Assembly: GCF_900182925.1 (NCBI RefSeq)
Contig: NZ_LT900024.1
Coordinates: forward strand, 2,790,001 to 2,854,000
Length of the DNA: 64,000 bases
DNA from: Psychrobacter sp. LV10R520-6
GTDB lineage: Bacteria; Pseudomonadota; Gammaproteobacteria; Pseudomonadales; Moraxellaceae
Direction: 5' to 3'
A program made the position numbers and the translations under genes. Below the pieces are notes generated by a model. It saw only the letters and a program-made list of their open reading frames with translations. It ran no database searches and had not been told where the DNA came from. Positions 8,850 to 17,575 of this stretch are shown piece by piece (the first letter of the stretch is position 1; each line of letters starts with the position of its first letter).

Positions 8850-10169
8850 GTGATATTACGCCGCTACATGACCCGTCAGGTTGCCTCAACCACTGCTTTG
8901 GTATTGGGGTTTTTGATGATGATGATGCTTGGTGGACGGCTGGTACGTTACTTTGGTATCGCTGCCGAAGGCAACTTAGATATCAGCCTGTTATTTACTA
9001 TCATTGGTTATAACCTACCGTACTTTTTAGAGTTAATTCTACCTTTAGCCTTTTTTATTGCCCTGATGCTAGTGTTTGGGCGGCTTTACGTTGATCAAGA
9101 GATGGCGGTTATTAATGCGAGCGGGGTCTCTCGCGGTAAGCTCGCGCGGTTGATGACACCATTAATTTTGGCCTTATTCGTAGGTGAAGCGGCGTTATCA
9201 GTGGTTGGTAAACCTTGGGGCGTACGCTCATCCGAGACTATCTGGCAGGAGCAAGCACTAACCAGCGCCTTTGATCTGATTCGCCCAACTGAATTTATAA
9301 CCAATGGTAATTATCACTTGTATGTGGGCAGCCTAAGCGATAATAAAAAACAGCTACAAGACGTAATATTAATTCAAACGAAACCTGTCGATCAAGGCAG
9401 CGCTATAAGAAATACAGATACAAAAAATACAGACCCTGATCCAACCGATCAACTGTCCATTCCTGACTTGCCTAAAGCGTTAACTGACACTATAGACAGC
9501 AGTAACCAGTCTATTAGCAAAGATATTATTACGCTGGCTAAACGTGCGGAGCAAGTGGACAATGACGGTAGCGGCGTAACTCAGTTGGATTTATTTCAAG
9601 GGCGGCGTTATGAAGTGGGCGCGGGCAGTCTAAAGTATAATCAAGTTAGCTTTGATCGCTACCGTATTACTTTAACCGGATCGTCTAAAGAGGTAGTGAC
9701 TGAAGACAATATTAAAACTCAAGCGATTGGACCCTTATGGCAAGCGGCGACCGGTAGCGCGCAAACCGGCAGTGTCAATGCCATACGTGCCGCGAAAGCG
9801 GAGCTTGGCTATCGTTTAGCGCTACCGTGGCTGATGATTATTGCGCCCATGCTGGCCGTGCCGCTGGCGCAAGTGCGTCCCCGTCAAGGGCGCTGGCTGC
9901 GTCTGTTTCCATCGGTATTGCTATTTGTCAGCTGTGCGATGGGGGTTATATCGCTGAAGAACGCAGTAAGTAAAGGTAGCGTTAGCGTGTGGTCGTACGC
10001 TTGGTTGATATTAGGATTTATGGTATTGGCACTTTATATGAATTGGGGCAATCGTATCCAACATCGGCTGCGCTTTCGCCAAAAAGACAAGCAACCTGTA
10101 ACGGACAATAGCTTCGATCATTCAGACAGTAACAACCATGGCAACGGTTCTCAAGGAGGGCAATTATAA
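8850..10169 (+). CDS. lptF: LPS export ABC transporter permease LptF
   Basis: A 439-residue inner-membrane permease of the YjgP/YjgQ family. LptF with LptG forms the membrane part of the LptB2FG complex, which extracts lipopolysaccharide from the inner membrane and passes it to LptC/LptA. Three membrane segments occupy the first about 120 residues (after ILRRYMTRQ), a large periplasmic beta-jellyroll domain follows, and three more segments fill about 325-405. The start is GTG; the MILRRY beginning matches the family. At 439 residues it is longer than E. coli LptF (366), mainly through a polar Asp/Ser/Thr-rich stretch in the periplasmic domain (about 175-230) and a His/Asn-rich tail. It overlaps lptG by one base (TAATG), so translation is probably coupled. 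Confidence 0.95.
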   Translation: MILRRYMTRQVASTTALVLGFLMMMMLGGRLVRYFGIAAEGNLDISLLFTIIGYNLPYFLELILPLAFFIALMLVFGRLYVDQEMAVINASGVSRGKLARLMTPLILALFVGEAALSVVGKPWGVRSSETIWQEQALTSAFDLIRPTEFITNGNYHLYVGSLSDNKKQLQDVILIQTKPVDQGSAIRNTDTKNTDPDPTDQLSIPDLPKALTDTIDSSNQSISKDIITLAKRAEQVDNDGSGVTQLDLFQGRRYEVGAGSLKYNQVSFDRYRITLTGSSKEVVTEDNIKTQAIGPLWQAATGSAQTGSVNAIRAAKAELGYRLALPWLMIIAPMLAVPLAQVRPRQGRWLRLFPSVLLFVSCAMGVISLKNAVSKGSVSVWSYAWLILGFMVLALYMNWGNRIQHRLRFRQKDKQPVTDNSFDHSDSNNHGNGSQGGQL

Positions 10170-11428
10170 TGCGCTCCTCACTATCTAAACAGCCATCTAA
10201 AAATCAGATGTCCAAAACTCAACCTGCCAAACTAAAAGTGCTCGGGCGCTACGTTAAAGTCAATGCGCTACTCGCGATTATCGGGGCGGTACTTGGACTG
10301 TGGGCGCTACAACTTTTATTCTCTTACTTATCTGAGCTTGATTCGCTAAACGACAGCTATACTATGTCTGAGGCGCTCAAATATATTCTTTATCGTTCAC
10401 CTTATTTTTTAGAACAATTTATTCCCACAGGGGCGCTATTAGGCGCGGTAGTAGGCTTAGGGTTGCTGGCGAATAAAAGCGAGCTAGTGGTCATGCGCGC
10501 TTCAGGGATCAGCGTCTATCGTATTGTTGGCTGGGTATTACAGCCCGCCTTGGTTTTTGTGCTGTTGGCATTGGCTATCAATCAGTTTGTGCTGCCCCAT
10601 AGCAATCAATTGGCTAACAACATTCATAATGAAGACAGCAGCTCGCTGGTCACGTCCGTACGCGGTTATTGGACGGTGCAGCCGCGCTTTAAGACCGTTG
10701 ATGGCAATTATGACAACAATGCTGAAAATGGTGCCGACAATAATTCTGAGAGCTCAAAACTACAGCCTGATGGTAGTGATATTTTATATATTGATTATGC
10801 CGATGTGCAAGGTAATATTGGCACGGTAAAACGTTGGCATTTGGATAACAATGGCAACTTACAAATGGCTATTCATGCCGAGGGTGGGCGCTATTCCGGT
10901 CGCAAGCCTATAAACAATGCCAGCTCAAAAGCTAGCGAGCAATATAGCTATGAGTGGCAACTGAGCAATATGACCAGGCTGACTATCAATCAAGGCTTTG
11001 ATAGCAGCCAAGCCAAACAGTCTTCTGACACTTTAAGTCTGCCATTTGCCCCTAAATCTGTCTATCTACTTACGCGTAAGGCGGAAGATCTGTCGCTCAC
11101 CCAATTATATGAGCATCGTCAGTTTATGCGACAGCAAGATAAACGCTCTTTAACGCATGAGTTGGCTTTTTGGCAAAAGCTACTGTCCCCCTTATCTATT
11201 TTATCTCTAGTGATTGTCGCTTGCTCATTCGTCTTTGGTTCCCTGCGTACGCATAGCTTGGGTCTGCGTATCGTAGTGGCATTATTATTCGGCTTACTGT
11301 TTAGTTATGTTCAGGATTTGGTCGGCTTTATATCGCTGGCAACTGGATTTTCGCCGTTATTGATGGTGTTATTACCTATTATCGCTAGTGCTGTATTGGG
11401 CGGCTATCTGCTAAAACGGCAGATGTAG
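10169..11428 (+). CDS. lptG: LPS export ABC transporter permease LptG
   Basis: A 419-residue partner of LptF. The layout is the same: membrane helices near residues 25-50, 60-90 and 105-135, a periplasmic domain (about 140-310), and a C-terminal three-helix block with ILSLVIVACSFVFGSLR and a final VLGGYLLKR. The sequence RYVKVNALLAI and the LLxxSELVVMRASG motif are typical of LptG and mark the cytoplasmic coupling helix that contacts LptB. The periplasmic domain carries an Asn/Asp-rich insertion (about 175-195). The ATG overlaps the lptF stop by one base. A terminator lies downstream. Confidence 0.95.
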   Translation: MRSSLSKQPSKNQMSKTQPAKLKVLGRYVKVNALLAIIGAVLGLWALQLLFSYLSELDSLNDSYTMSEALKYILYRSPYFLEQFIPTGALLGAVVGLGLLANKSELVVMRASGISVYRIVGWVLQPALVFVLLALAINQFVLPHSNQLANNIHNEDSSSLVTSVRGYWTVQPRFKTVDGNYDNNAENGADNNSESSKLQPDGSDILYIDYADVQGNIGTVKRWHLDNNGNLQMAIHAEGGRYSGRKPINNASSKASEQYSYEWQLSNMTRLTINQGFDSSQAKQSSDTLSLPFAPKSVYLLTRKAEDLSLTQLYEHRQFMRQQDKRSLTHELAFWQKLLSPLSILSLVIVACSFVFGSLRTHSLGLRIVVALLFGLLFSYVQDLVGFISLATGFSPLLMVLLPIIASAVLGGYLLKRQM

Positions 11429-11456
11429 ACTGATATGCTTTGATATAGATAGACAC

Positions 11457-11507
11457 AAAAAAAGCACGCTAAATCATGACAGATTCAGTGTGCTTTTTAT
11501 GGCTTAG
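11457..11507. terminator. Terminator between lptG and a convergent methyltransferase gene
   Basis: A long, nearly perfect stem (aaaaagcacgctaaatc against gattcagtgtgcttttt) with A- and T-runs at its ends lies between two convergent genes and probably acts in both directions. Confidence 0.8.
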
Positions 11508-11542
11508 TTTTTATTTGAATTTCACTACTTAATAGTTGCCGC

Positions 11543-12151
11543 TTAGTCTTTGGTCGCCATAGTAATCGTGTAGGTTTTACCTTGTTTCACTTTCTCACTA
11601 TTACCAAATACTTCAGTAAATGAGCGCTTCATAAATTGACGTAAACCGTTGATCGTCACCACATAAAAGCGTCCGCCTTTACGCATACGTGCATGCGCAT
11701 CGAGGAAATAGAGATAGTGCTGCTCTTTACCTACCTTGGCTGGTAAGTTTGACATCACCAAGCTAAAATCCTTCGCTTTATCTACATGATTAAAGCCGTT
11801 AGACAAATGCACATCGACATTATTCAAACCGTTCTTCTCGCAATTACGGCGCGCATATTCTACTGCCATAAAGTCCTTATCAATCAAAGTATGCTGACCA
11901 TTTGGACATTCGCGTGCTGCCGCCATTCCTAGCACGCCATAGCCACAGCCTAAATCTATTGAGTCATCATCCTGCTCAAAATCAATATAATCGAGAAGCA
12001 TCAAGCTACCGTCATCGAGCTTTTGTGGTGAAAAGATTCCCCACGTGGTCGCAAAGTCAAAAGGCTTGCCCAGCACGTCTTGGCGAAAATTAATATCATC
12101 GCGCCAGTGTTTTGCTTTGTCTAATAGGTCAGCAGGAGGTCTATGGCTCAT
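11543..12151 (-). CDS. Class I SAM-dependent methyltransferase (RsmC/MTS-like domain)
   Basis: A 202-residue single-domain methyltransferase. The SAM-binding motif I is DLGCGYG (66-72) and the acidic loop LIDKDF follows at 89-94. At the position where RsmC-type N6/N2 methyltransferases carry NPPFH, this protein reads NLPAKVGKE (135-143), so the second residue of the NPP motif is Leu and no aromatic follows. The domain resembles the C-terminal half of RsmC/RlmG and the short YbxB-like proteins. A tRNA or rRNA substrate is possible, but the target is unknown. It is a single gene that converges on lptG. Confidence 0.8.
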   Translation of the reverse strand: MSHRPPADLLDKAKHWRDDINFRQDVLGKPFDFATTWGIFSPQKLDDGSLMLLDYIDFEQDDDSIDLGCGYGVLGMAAARECPNGQHTLIDKDFMAVEYARRNCEKNGLNNVDVHLSNGFNHVDKAKDFSLVMSNLPAKVGKEQHYLYFLDAHARMRKGGRFYVVTINGLRQFMKRSFTEVFGNSEKVKQGKTYTITMATKD

Positions 12152-12374
12152 GGGGTTCTCGGATAATGGATATGAAAATGGATGCGTGCAATTTATGACA
12201 ATTAATAAGCCAAAATAAGTGAACGCTTTATAGTACGTATTGTAACGAGAAAAGAGGAGGTTTGCAGCTATGGATTGGTAGAAATTGTACTGATAAAATT
12301 GAGAGTTGGGGTTGAAGTAGGTACAAGGGTGGGTTAGTTTAATGTTTAGAGCTTAGCCTATCAGGAGTATCTAC

Positions 12375-13289
12375 TTGAAATCTAGTACACACTTTAAAGA
12401 ACATAAAGATAACTTACCTCTCGCAGTATCGGTAATTATCATAGCGGTATTAGCGCTTTCACTAGGTGATGCATTAATCAAGTTCACCAGCGCAGAGTTT
12501 GTTATCTGGCAAATATTTGTTCTGCGCTCGCTCCTAGTGATGCCTATTCTTCTGCTTTATCTTTGGATTAAAGTGCCAAGTGCTTTATCTGTTCCACCAG
12601 CGCTAGGCTGGACAATGCTTCGTAGCATCATGCTAGTTGGCATGTGGCTCGCTTACTACCTGGCTTTACCAAATCTAGATTTGTCGATTGCTGCTGCGAC
12701 CTATTATACACTACCTATTTTTATAACTCTTTTTTCAGCCGGGTTTATTGGTGACAAAATCAGTCGTCTTGGATGGATGGCAGTAATTGTCGGATTTTTA
12801 GGGGTCTTATTAATACTGCGCCCAAAAGCTGGAGATTTTAACCTCTTTGCTATTTTGCCGTTAATTTCCGCTGTGCTTTATGCCTTGTCAATGATCCTAA
12901 CTCGTACCAAGTGCCGAGAAGTTAATCCAGTCATGCTATCGCTTGCACTGAACCTGACATTCGTTGTCGTAGGGACACTGGCTGCGTTTTTGATTTCGTC
13001 AATCGTTTCTGAACCACGTAAAGGTTTCTTATTAGCTTCATGGACAAACATGGGGTTCGTAGAATGGGCGTTAATGGCACTGTTGGCAGCTGCAATTCTG
13101 ATAGGTAGTGTAGGAGCAGCAATTGCTTATCAAAAGGCACCGCCCGCAGTCATTGGTACATTTGACTTTGCGTATGTTGGATTTGCTATATTATGGGGGC
13201 TAGTATTTTTTGCCGAAGTTCCAGACATGCTATCTTTAATTGGAATCTTCTTGATTGTCGTAGCAGGATTCATGTCCTTACGGCAATAA
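12375..13289 (+). CDS. DMT-superfamily (EamA) transporter
   Basis: A 304-residue inner-membrane protein with two EamA repeats. About ten hydrophobic segments can be counted: residues 18-150 hold the first five and 155-303 the second five. The pattern of short helices with small loops and the late PPAVIGTFDFAYVGFAILWG block are typical of drug/metabolite exporters. The start is a TTG, supported by AGGAG at 12363-12367 with a 7-base spacer; no in-frame ATG lies close. The substrate cannot be told from sequence. It stands alone between a methyltransferase gene and repeat elements. Confidence 0.85.
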   Translation: MKSSTHFKEHKDNLPLAVSVIIIAVLALSLGDALIKFTSAEFVIWQIFVLRSLLVMPILLLYLWIKVPSALSVPPALGWTMLRSIMLVGMWLAYYLALPNLDLSIAAATYYTLPIFITLFSAGFIGDKISRLGWMAVIVGFLGVLLILRPKAGDFNLFAILPLISAVLYALSMILTRTKCREVNPVMLSLALNLTFVVVGTLAAFLISSIVSEPRKGFLLASWTNMGFVEWALMALLAAAILIGSVGAAIAYQKAPPAVIGTFDFAYVGFAILWGLVFFAEVPDMLSLIGIFLIVVAGFMSLRQ

Positions 13290-13318
13290 TTGCTTCGTTT
13301 GCCCATAAACAGCTTTGT

Positions 13319-13339
13319 AGGGTGCGCCTAGCGCACCGA
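13319..13339. repeat. REP-like GC-rich hairpin
   Basis: A perfect 7-bp stem (ggtgcgc/gcgcacc) with loop cta lies 30 bases after the DMT transporter stop. It has no T-run, so it looks like a REP-type palindrome rather than a classic terminator. Confidence 0.6.
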
Positions 13340-13421
13340 ATAGCTCGCAAAAATTCATTTTCTATACGCGGTGGTATTTTGTAAAAGGCTTGGTTCAACT
13401 AGAAATAAGCTCGTCCCAAAT

Positions 13422-13690
13422 TAGGGCGTGTTGAACATTCACAAATAAGCACTGCTGATAGCTAAAACTGTTCCAGACAAGATGCAAATTGACGATAATG
13501 CAGATGCCTTAGCTAGATTTGCTACACAGTATGGGGCAGTTTTAGCATTAGCCCGAAGGGACAGGACTCTTTTTTGCCGCTACTTTGTCAAAACTATCCG
13601 CTTAGAGTGACTAAACTAGATACTTTTGACTTTGAATCGCCTAAAAAATAGTCGCTGTCAGTGTTATGGTCGAATGTTCAACACGCCCTA
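13422..13690. mobile_element. MITE with 19-bp perfect terminal inverted repeats
   Basis: The element begins tagggcgtgttgaacattc and ends with its exact reverse complement. If the TA at each end is a target-site duplication, the body is 13424-13688 (265 bp) with 17-bp inverted repeats. That size, the lack of a transposase gene and a TA duplication fit a non-autonomous relative of IS630/Tc1-type or some IS5-type elements. Inside is one 45-codon open frame with no recognisable homology; the rest is non-coding. The parent IS is not in this window. Confidence 0.8.
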
Positions 13691-13721
13691 GGATCATAAG
13701 CTATATCATGGATGAAATATT

Positions 13722-13919
13722 ATGAACAATCTAAAAAAATTAATCAGGTTAAATGAACTTTTTATTGAATTAAAAAAGGTTTTGATCCGAGAGAATGAAA
13801 ATAACTATGTAAAAGGAATTGATGCAATTTTAAGCAGGATACACTATGCGTTAGAGGATAACGAAGACGCTAAAGAAACGATTAAAAGCCCCGCAAGCTC
13901 CCGTATAAAGCTGGGCTAG
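13722..13919 (+). CDS. Small protein, probably a truncated gene (resembles N-terminal part of DUF6966 proteins)
   Basis: A 65-residue frame starting 32 bases after the MITE. Residues 1-53 look like a real helical domain: LIRLNELFIELKKVL, then NYVKGIDAILSRIHYALE, and a conserved-looking EDAKETIKS. This pattern recalls small proteins annotated DUF6966, which run on for several tens of residues after this point. Here the sequence turns abruptly into PASSRIKLG and stops, so I think the 3' part has been replaced. A weak GGATG lies before the ATG. The family match is from memory and uncertain. The MITE sits where the promoter would be. Confidence 0.45.
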   Translation: MNNLKKLIRLNELFIELKKVLIRENENNYVKGIDAILSRIHYALEDNEDAKETIKSPASSRIKLG

Positions 13920-13959
13920 AGCCAAAATATACACTAAATGACCACTTTTAGTTTATTAA

Positions 13960-14898
13960 TCATCCCCTTGGATGATGCTTAGCATGCAACTTCTGCAATC
14001 TAGCCGTCGCCACATGCGTATATATCTGAGTAGTCGATAAATCACTATGCCCAAGCAACAACTGCACACTACGCAAATCCGCACCATGATTGAGCAAATG
14101 CGTAGCAAAAGCATGACGTAGGGTATGTGGCGATAAGTCTTTATCAATACTGGCGACATTGGCGTACTTCTTTAGTAGATACCAAAAGTTTTGCCGGGTC
14201 ATATAGCCGCCTTGTGCGGTCAAAAAAACCGCTTGGCAATTTCCTGCCTTCAGGTGAGCAATCAAATCACCGCGTCCATGGGCTAAATAGTCTTCAAGCG
14301 CGTCTGCTGCATATTCACCTAATGGCACTAAGCGGGTTTTATTGCCTTTGCCGGTAATTTGTAGCCAGCCAGCATTCAGATTAACTTGCTCTATTGATAG
14401 ATTAACCAATTCACTGACCCGTAGACCACAGGCATATAATACCTCTAGCATGGCTTTATCACGCAAGCCGAGTGCCGTGCTGCTATCGGGTGCCGCCAGT
14501 AGGTTATCGACATCAGCTTCTGCTAAGTCTTTTGGTAGTGGACGGCCAATCTTGGGGGTTTTGATACGCTCGCAAGGATTGTCTTCACGCAGATTACTAG
14601 CAATCATCCATAAATAAAATTGGCGTAGGCTGGAGAGCATTCGCGCTTGCGTACGTGGGGTTTTGCCGTCTTGAGCAAGAATAGATAGGCAATGCAATGC
14701 TTCATCGGGTTGCCAAAGTGTCAGTGCCGTATGATTGGTCAGCTCACAAGAGCGTAAGTCGCGTACATAAGCATTGCGAGTGCGGGTCGCTAAACCACGA
14801 GCGAGCATCGCCTGACGAAACTCGGTCATATAAGTCGGCTCGTCATCAACGGCTAGCGCTTTTGGTTGACGCTGCTGTACGGCACGGTCGCGACTCAT
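13960..14898 (-). CDS. xerD: Site-specific tyrosine recombinase XerD
   Basis: A 312-residue tyrosine recombinase that works with XerC at dif to resolve chromosome dimers. The SAM-like core-binding domain spans about 22-110 and the catalytic domain about 125-305. All active-site residues are present: R160 (GLRVSEL), K184 (GKGNK), H258 and R261 (SPHTLRHAFATHLLNHGADLR region), H284 (LLGH) and the nucleophile Y293 (QIYTHV). The C-terminus (HVATARLQKLHAKHHPRG) is the XerD type, not XerC. About 20 residues of extra N-terminus precede the first helix. The neighbouring gene is separated by a palindromic repeat. Confidence 0.94.
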   Translation of the reverse strand: MSRDRAVQQRQPKALAVDDEPTYMTEFRQAMLARGLATRTRNAYVRDLRSCELTNHTALTLWQPDEALHCLSILAQDGKTPRTQARMLSSLRQFYLWMIASNLREDNPCERIKTPKIGRPLPKDLAEADVDNLLAAPDSSTALGLRDKAMLEVLYACGLRVSELVNLSIEQVNLNAGWLQITGKGNKTRLVPLGEYAADALEDYLAHGRGDLIAHLKAGNCQAVFLTAQGGYMTRQNFWYLLKKYANVASIDKDLSPHTLRHAFATHLLNHGADLRSVQLLLGHSDLSTTQIYTHVATARLQKLHAKHHPRG

Positions 14899-14956
14899 AG
14901 GACAATACTCGGTGGTTGTATAGAATAGGTTGATTGGTTTAGACGTTTATCGCTTC

Positions 14957-15104
14957 ATATAGTCGATCCAATTTAAAAACGATACGGTGCTGTTGGTATG
15001 AATTTTTTGCAGGCTCGAAGTACGCTTGCGAACAGCAAGCAAGAAACATTTATACCAGCAGCACGTTGATAGGAACGACTCTCTTTTATGTTGAACTGAC
15101 TATA
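14957..15104. repeat. 148-bp palindromic dispersed repeat, copy 1
   Basis: The ends are inverted (atatagtc ... gactata) and the whole unit folds into a long imperfect hairpin: gtgctgttggtatgaatttt pairs with the complementary segment ending in taccagcagcac, with an inner stem gcttgc/gcaagc. It is similar to copies at 16406-16552 and 38687-38840. No coding capacity is seen. I infer a MITE or ERIC-like repeat. Confidence 0.8.
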
Positions 15105-15163
15105 ACGTTAATAAAATTTTTGTTAGGCAATTTTTATGCTTTAGGTACTATTCAAGTATTACT

Positions 15164-16357
15164 TCAATTATCAAAAGGCACTAAACACCATAACGAGGTG
15201 ATTTCTGCACTGCGCGCAGCAAACAGTGGATCAGTAGTGTCTTGGCTGCGACCGTGCTTAGGTTGGGTATCGAGACGGTATTTCACTGCCAAACCAGCAT
15301 CCGCAAACCAGCCCAATAACTCATCACGGCTGCGCAACTGCAAATGTTCCGCCAAATCCGACAGAATCAACCAGACCTCTCCCTGCTCGGCTAAGTGCTG
15401 TTTTGCGCCCTGCAAAAACCCACGCAACATCGTGCTATTGGCATCATAGACGGCGTATTCCAATGGCGAGGTTGGTTTAGCGGGCAACCAAGGTGGATTA
15501 CAGACAATCAGATTGGCCACTGGCGCGTCAGTCGGAAACAAATCTGCTTGCTGCAACTGCACGGCTGACTCTAAGCGTGCAAAGTTCTCGCTGGCACAGG
15601 CCAAAGCACGTGGATTTAAGTCCGTCGCAATCACCTGTTGCATACCGCGCTGCGCCAAGATAATTGCCAGCAAACCGGTTCCGGTACCAATATCAAAGGC
15701 GATATCATGTTCATTAGGCAGCGGTGCATCGAGCAACAACTGCACATACTCATGACGTGTTGGCGCGAAGACACCATAATGTGGGAAAATTGATAGACCT
15801 AAATTTTCAATCGGCACCCCTTTCGCGCGCCACCCCGCCGCGCCTAACGCCCCTTGCAAGTCACGAAACGAGAGTAAACATGGCTCATCCAGCTCACCAA
15901 AAGCAGCCGTACAGGCAACACTCACATCGGGGGCGCGACGTAACTGACTGACATAACGGGTATCAAGTTTTAATAGCAAGCGGCTTAACACGCGCGAACG
16001 CTGGGCTTGGGCTTGGCGTTGCTGATGAAACAAGTTAGGTAACGTTTCAGGTAACACTGACTCAGCCGTAGGTTTAGCAGATTTATTCTTGTTGGCCGCT
16101 TTGCTAGTTTTGCGCTGCTCAGAGCGCTCAATGCGTCGAGTGAGGGCTTGTAGTAATTGCCGCGCATTATGAAAGTCACCGTCCCACAGCATTGAAGTGC
16201 CCGCGCAAGACAAGCGATAGGCCTGATCTGCTGTCGTTTTGTCGTCGACCAAAACAATACGCGCGGGCGGCACTTGATTGCTTTGGGACAACCAGCGGGC
16301 ATTACGTAAGGTTTCGTTTTCGTGCCACTGCACATACTGCTTTTCTGTTGGTAACAC
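15164..16357 (-). CDS. Class I SAM-dependent methyltransferase with NPPW motif
   Basis: A roughly 397-residue protein. The C-terminal half is a methyltransferase domain with motif I DIGTGTGLLAI, an acidic ATDLNP loop, and NPPWLP, the NPPY/NPPF-like motif of enzymes that methylate amide or exocyclic nitrogens. Spacing recalls PrmB/PrmC and RlmF-type enzymes. The N-terminal half has a Lys-rich linker and no recognised domain. I prefer the GTG start at 16357, which has AAGGTAGG just upstream; a TTG at 16402 would lengthen it by 15 residues but has no ribosome-binding site. The gene is bracketed by two copies of the palindromic repeat. The substrate is unknown; a ribosomal protein or rRNA is a guess. 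Confidence 0.8.
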   Translation of the reverse strand: MLPTEKQYVQWHENETLRNARWLSQSNQVPPARIVLVDDKTTADQAYRLSCAGTSMLWDGDFHNARQLLQALTRRIERSEQRKTSKAANKNKSAKPTAESVLPETLPNLFHQQRQAQAQRSRVLSRLLLKLDTRYVSQLRRAPDVSVACTAAFGELDEPCLLSFRDLQGALGAAGWRAKGVPIENLGLSIFPHYGVFAPTRHEYVQLLLDAPLPNEHDIAFDIGTGTGLLAIILAQRGMQQVIATDLNPRALACASENFARLESAVQLQQADLFPTDAPVANLIVCNPPWLPAKPTSPLEYAVYDANSTMLRGFLQGAKQHLAEQGEVWLILSDLAEHLQLRSRDELLGWFADAGLAVKYRLDTQPKHGRSQDTTDPLFAARSAEITSLWCLVPFDN

Positions 16358-16405
16358 GCTGCCTACCTTTAACTTGTGAATAATATGTTCCCTACAATGC
16401 AAAGA

Positions 16406-16552
16406 TATAGTCGATTCAATTTAAAAACGATACAGTGCTACTGGGATAAATTTTTTGCGGCCTCTGTCCCGCTTGCGAACAGCACGTAAGAAAAATTTAT
16501 ACCAGTGGCACGTTGCTATACACGACTCTCTTTTATTGTGAACTGACTATAT
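16406..16552. repeat. 147-bp palindromic dispersed repeat, copy 2
   Basis: The ends read atatagtc and gactatat. It is similar to copy 1 over its full length and has the same hairpin design (cagtgctactgggataaatt against the complement ending taccagtggcac). It starts just upstream of the methyltransferase gene. Confidence 0.8.
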
Positions 16553-16644
16553 CTTCGCGTTATGTATTGCGCTGTTATGAGTGCTCTATGTAGCTATACG
16601 TACATTTGAATGCATTCAAGTTGGCAACCGACAATTAGCAACTA

Positions 16645-16911
16645 TTAGGCGCTTTTTTTCTTTACTAAATAGCGATATGTTGGCGCCTCATTTAGAGTTT
16701 CTTGATGGACAAGCGTGTGCCCCAAATGACGGCAAAAATTAGGAATGTCGCGCGTGGTGGCTGGATCAGTGGCTAATATCTCGATAATATCACCGCCATC
16801 CGCTTTACGGATGGTCTTATGCAACATCATGACTGGCTCAGGACAAATCAGCCCCTGAGTGTCTAAATGATGGTTAATAGAGATGTCTAGTATTGAAGTT
16901 GTCATAGTCAT
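16645..16911 (-). CDS. tusA: TusA-family sulfurtransferase
   Basis: An 88-residue single-domain protein. The family signature is LDTQGLICPEPVMMLHKTI with the persulfide-carrying C23 in the CPEP motif, followed by DIIEILATDPATTRDIPNFC and a closing YLVKK. TusA accepts sulfur from IscS and passes it down the relay for 2-thiouridine in tRNA; related proteins feed sulfur to molybdenum-cofactor synthesis. No other tus genes are next to it. It lies 50 bases downstream of a membrane-protein gene in the same direction and may be cotranscribed with it. Confidence 0.9.
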   Translation of the reverse strand: MTMTTSILDISINHHLDTQGLICPEPVMMLHKTIRKADGGDIIEILATDPATTRDIPNFCRHLGHTLVHQETLNEAPTYRYLVKKKSA

Positions 16912-16961
16912 TTTTTTAAATTGAATGAGTTAAATGCAATTTTTCTGCCAAATGTACTTAC

Positions 16962-17468
16962 TTATAATGGCTTATTATCCAAATCAGTAGCGATATCCAT
17001 AGATGTCTCTTCAGTGGTTTCTGACAAATCATCTACTTCTAAAAAGTCAAAAAAGCGCTTAAAACTAACTTTAAATAAGAATGCCACACCAAGCCATGAG
17101 GCCAACCCCAGCCAAGCGGTATCAGCAAACAGCAGCCCACCGATAAGAATAATGCTCGAGACCCCAATAGTCATTATCACCATCGATGCTTGGTTGAGCC
17201 GATAGCGATAAATAATAAAGGCATCATAAAGCGTCATAGGAATGGTCAGGGCAATCAGCACATACGGTAGATTAAAAAACAATCGATACAGCAGCTGATT
17301 GTCATGAAACATCTTTATGCTGGCAATCGTCCCAAAGACCATAAAGGCAAAAATAGCGGCATAAATCAGGTACACCGCAATTTTGTTTACTCGCTGTGCG
17401 CCTTTAATACGAGTAACCGCAAGCGGAGTAAAGCCGTACTGCGTAGATTGATTTGGGGCATTGGTCAT
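16962..17468 (-). CDS. Uncharacterised four-helix membrane protein
   Basis: A 168-residue protein I do not recognise. A polar N-terminus (1-28) is followed by four clear hydrophobic segments: KIAVYLIYAAIFAFMVFGT (29-47), LFFNLPYVLIALTIPMTLY (64-82), MVIMTIGVSSIILIGGLLF (95-113) and TAWLGLASWLGVAFLF (116-131). The C-terminal tail (about 132-168) is acidic and cytoplasmic-looking. It lies between ruvX and tusA, all leftward, with short gaps, so it may be part of the same transcript. No function is suggested by the context. Confidence 0.75.
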   Translation of the reverse strand: MTNAPNQSTQYGFTPLAVTRIKGAQRVNKIAVYLIYAAIFAFMVFGTIASIKMFHDNQLLYRLFFNLPYVLIALTIPMTLYDAFIIYRYRLNQASMVIMTIGVSSIILIGGLLFADTAWLGLASWLGVAFLFKVSFKRFFDFLEVDDLSETTEETSMDIATDLDNKPL

Positions 17469-17575
17469 AACAAGCAGCCGTCTTTTAGGTAAATATTATT
17501 AACAGAGTTATAAATGTGCTGATAATTTTTGGTCTGACTACTACTTGTCTGACTACTACTTGTCTGACAGTTGCC

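Noticed and set aside
13453..13610. 45-codon open frame inside the MITE as a real gene
   Set aside because: It has no proper start or ribosome-binding site and lies inside a mobile element; no transposase motif is seen.
16406..16552. Palindromic repeat as a plain terminator for the methyltransferase or tusA genes
   Set aside because: It lies upstream of the methyltransferase start, has no T-run at its base, and recurs in full elsewhere, so a dispersed repeat explains it better.
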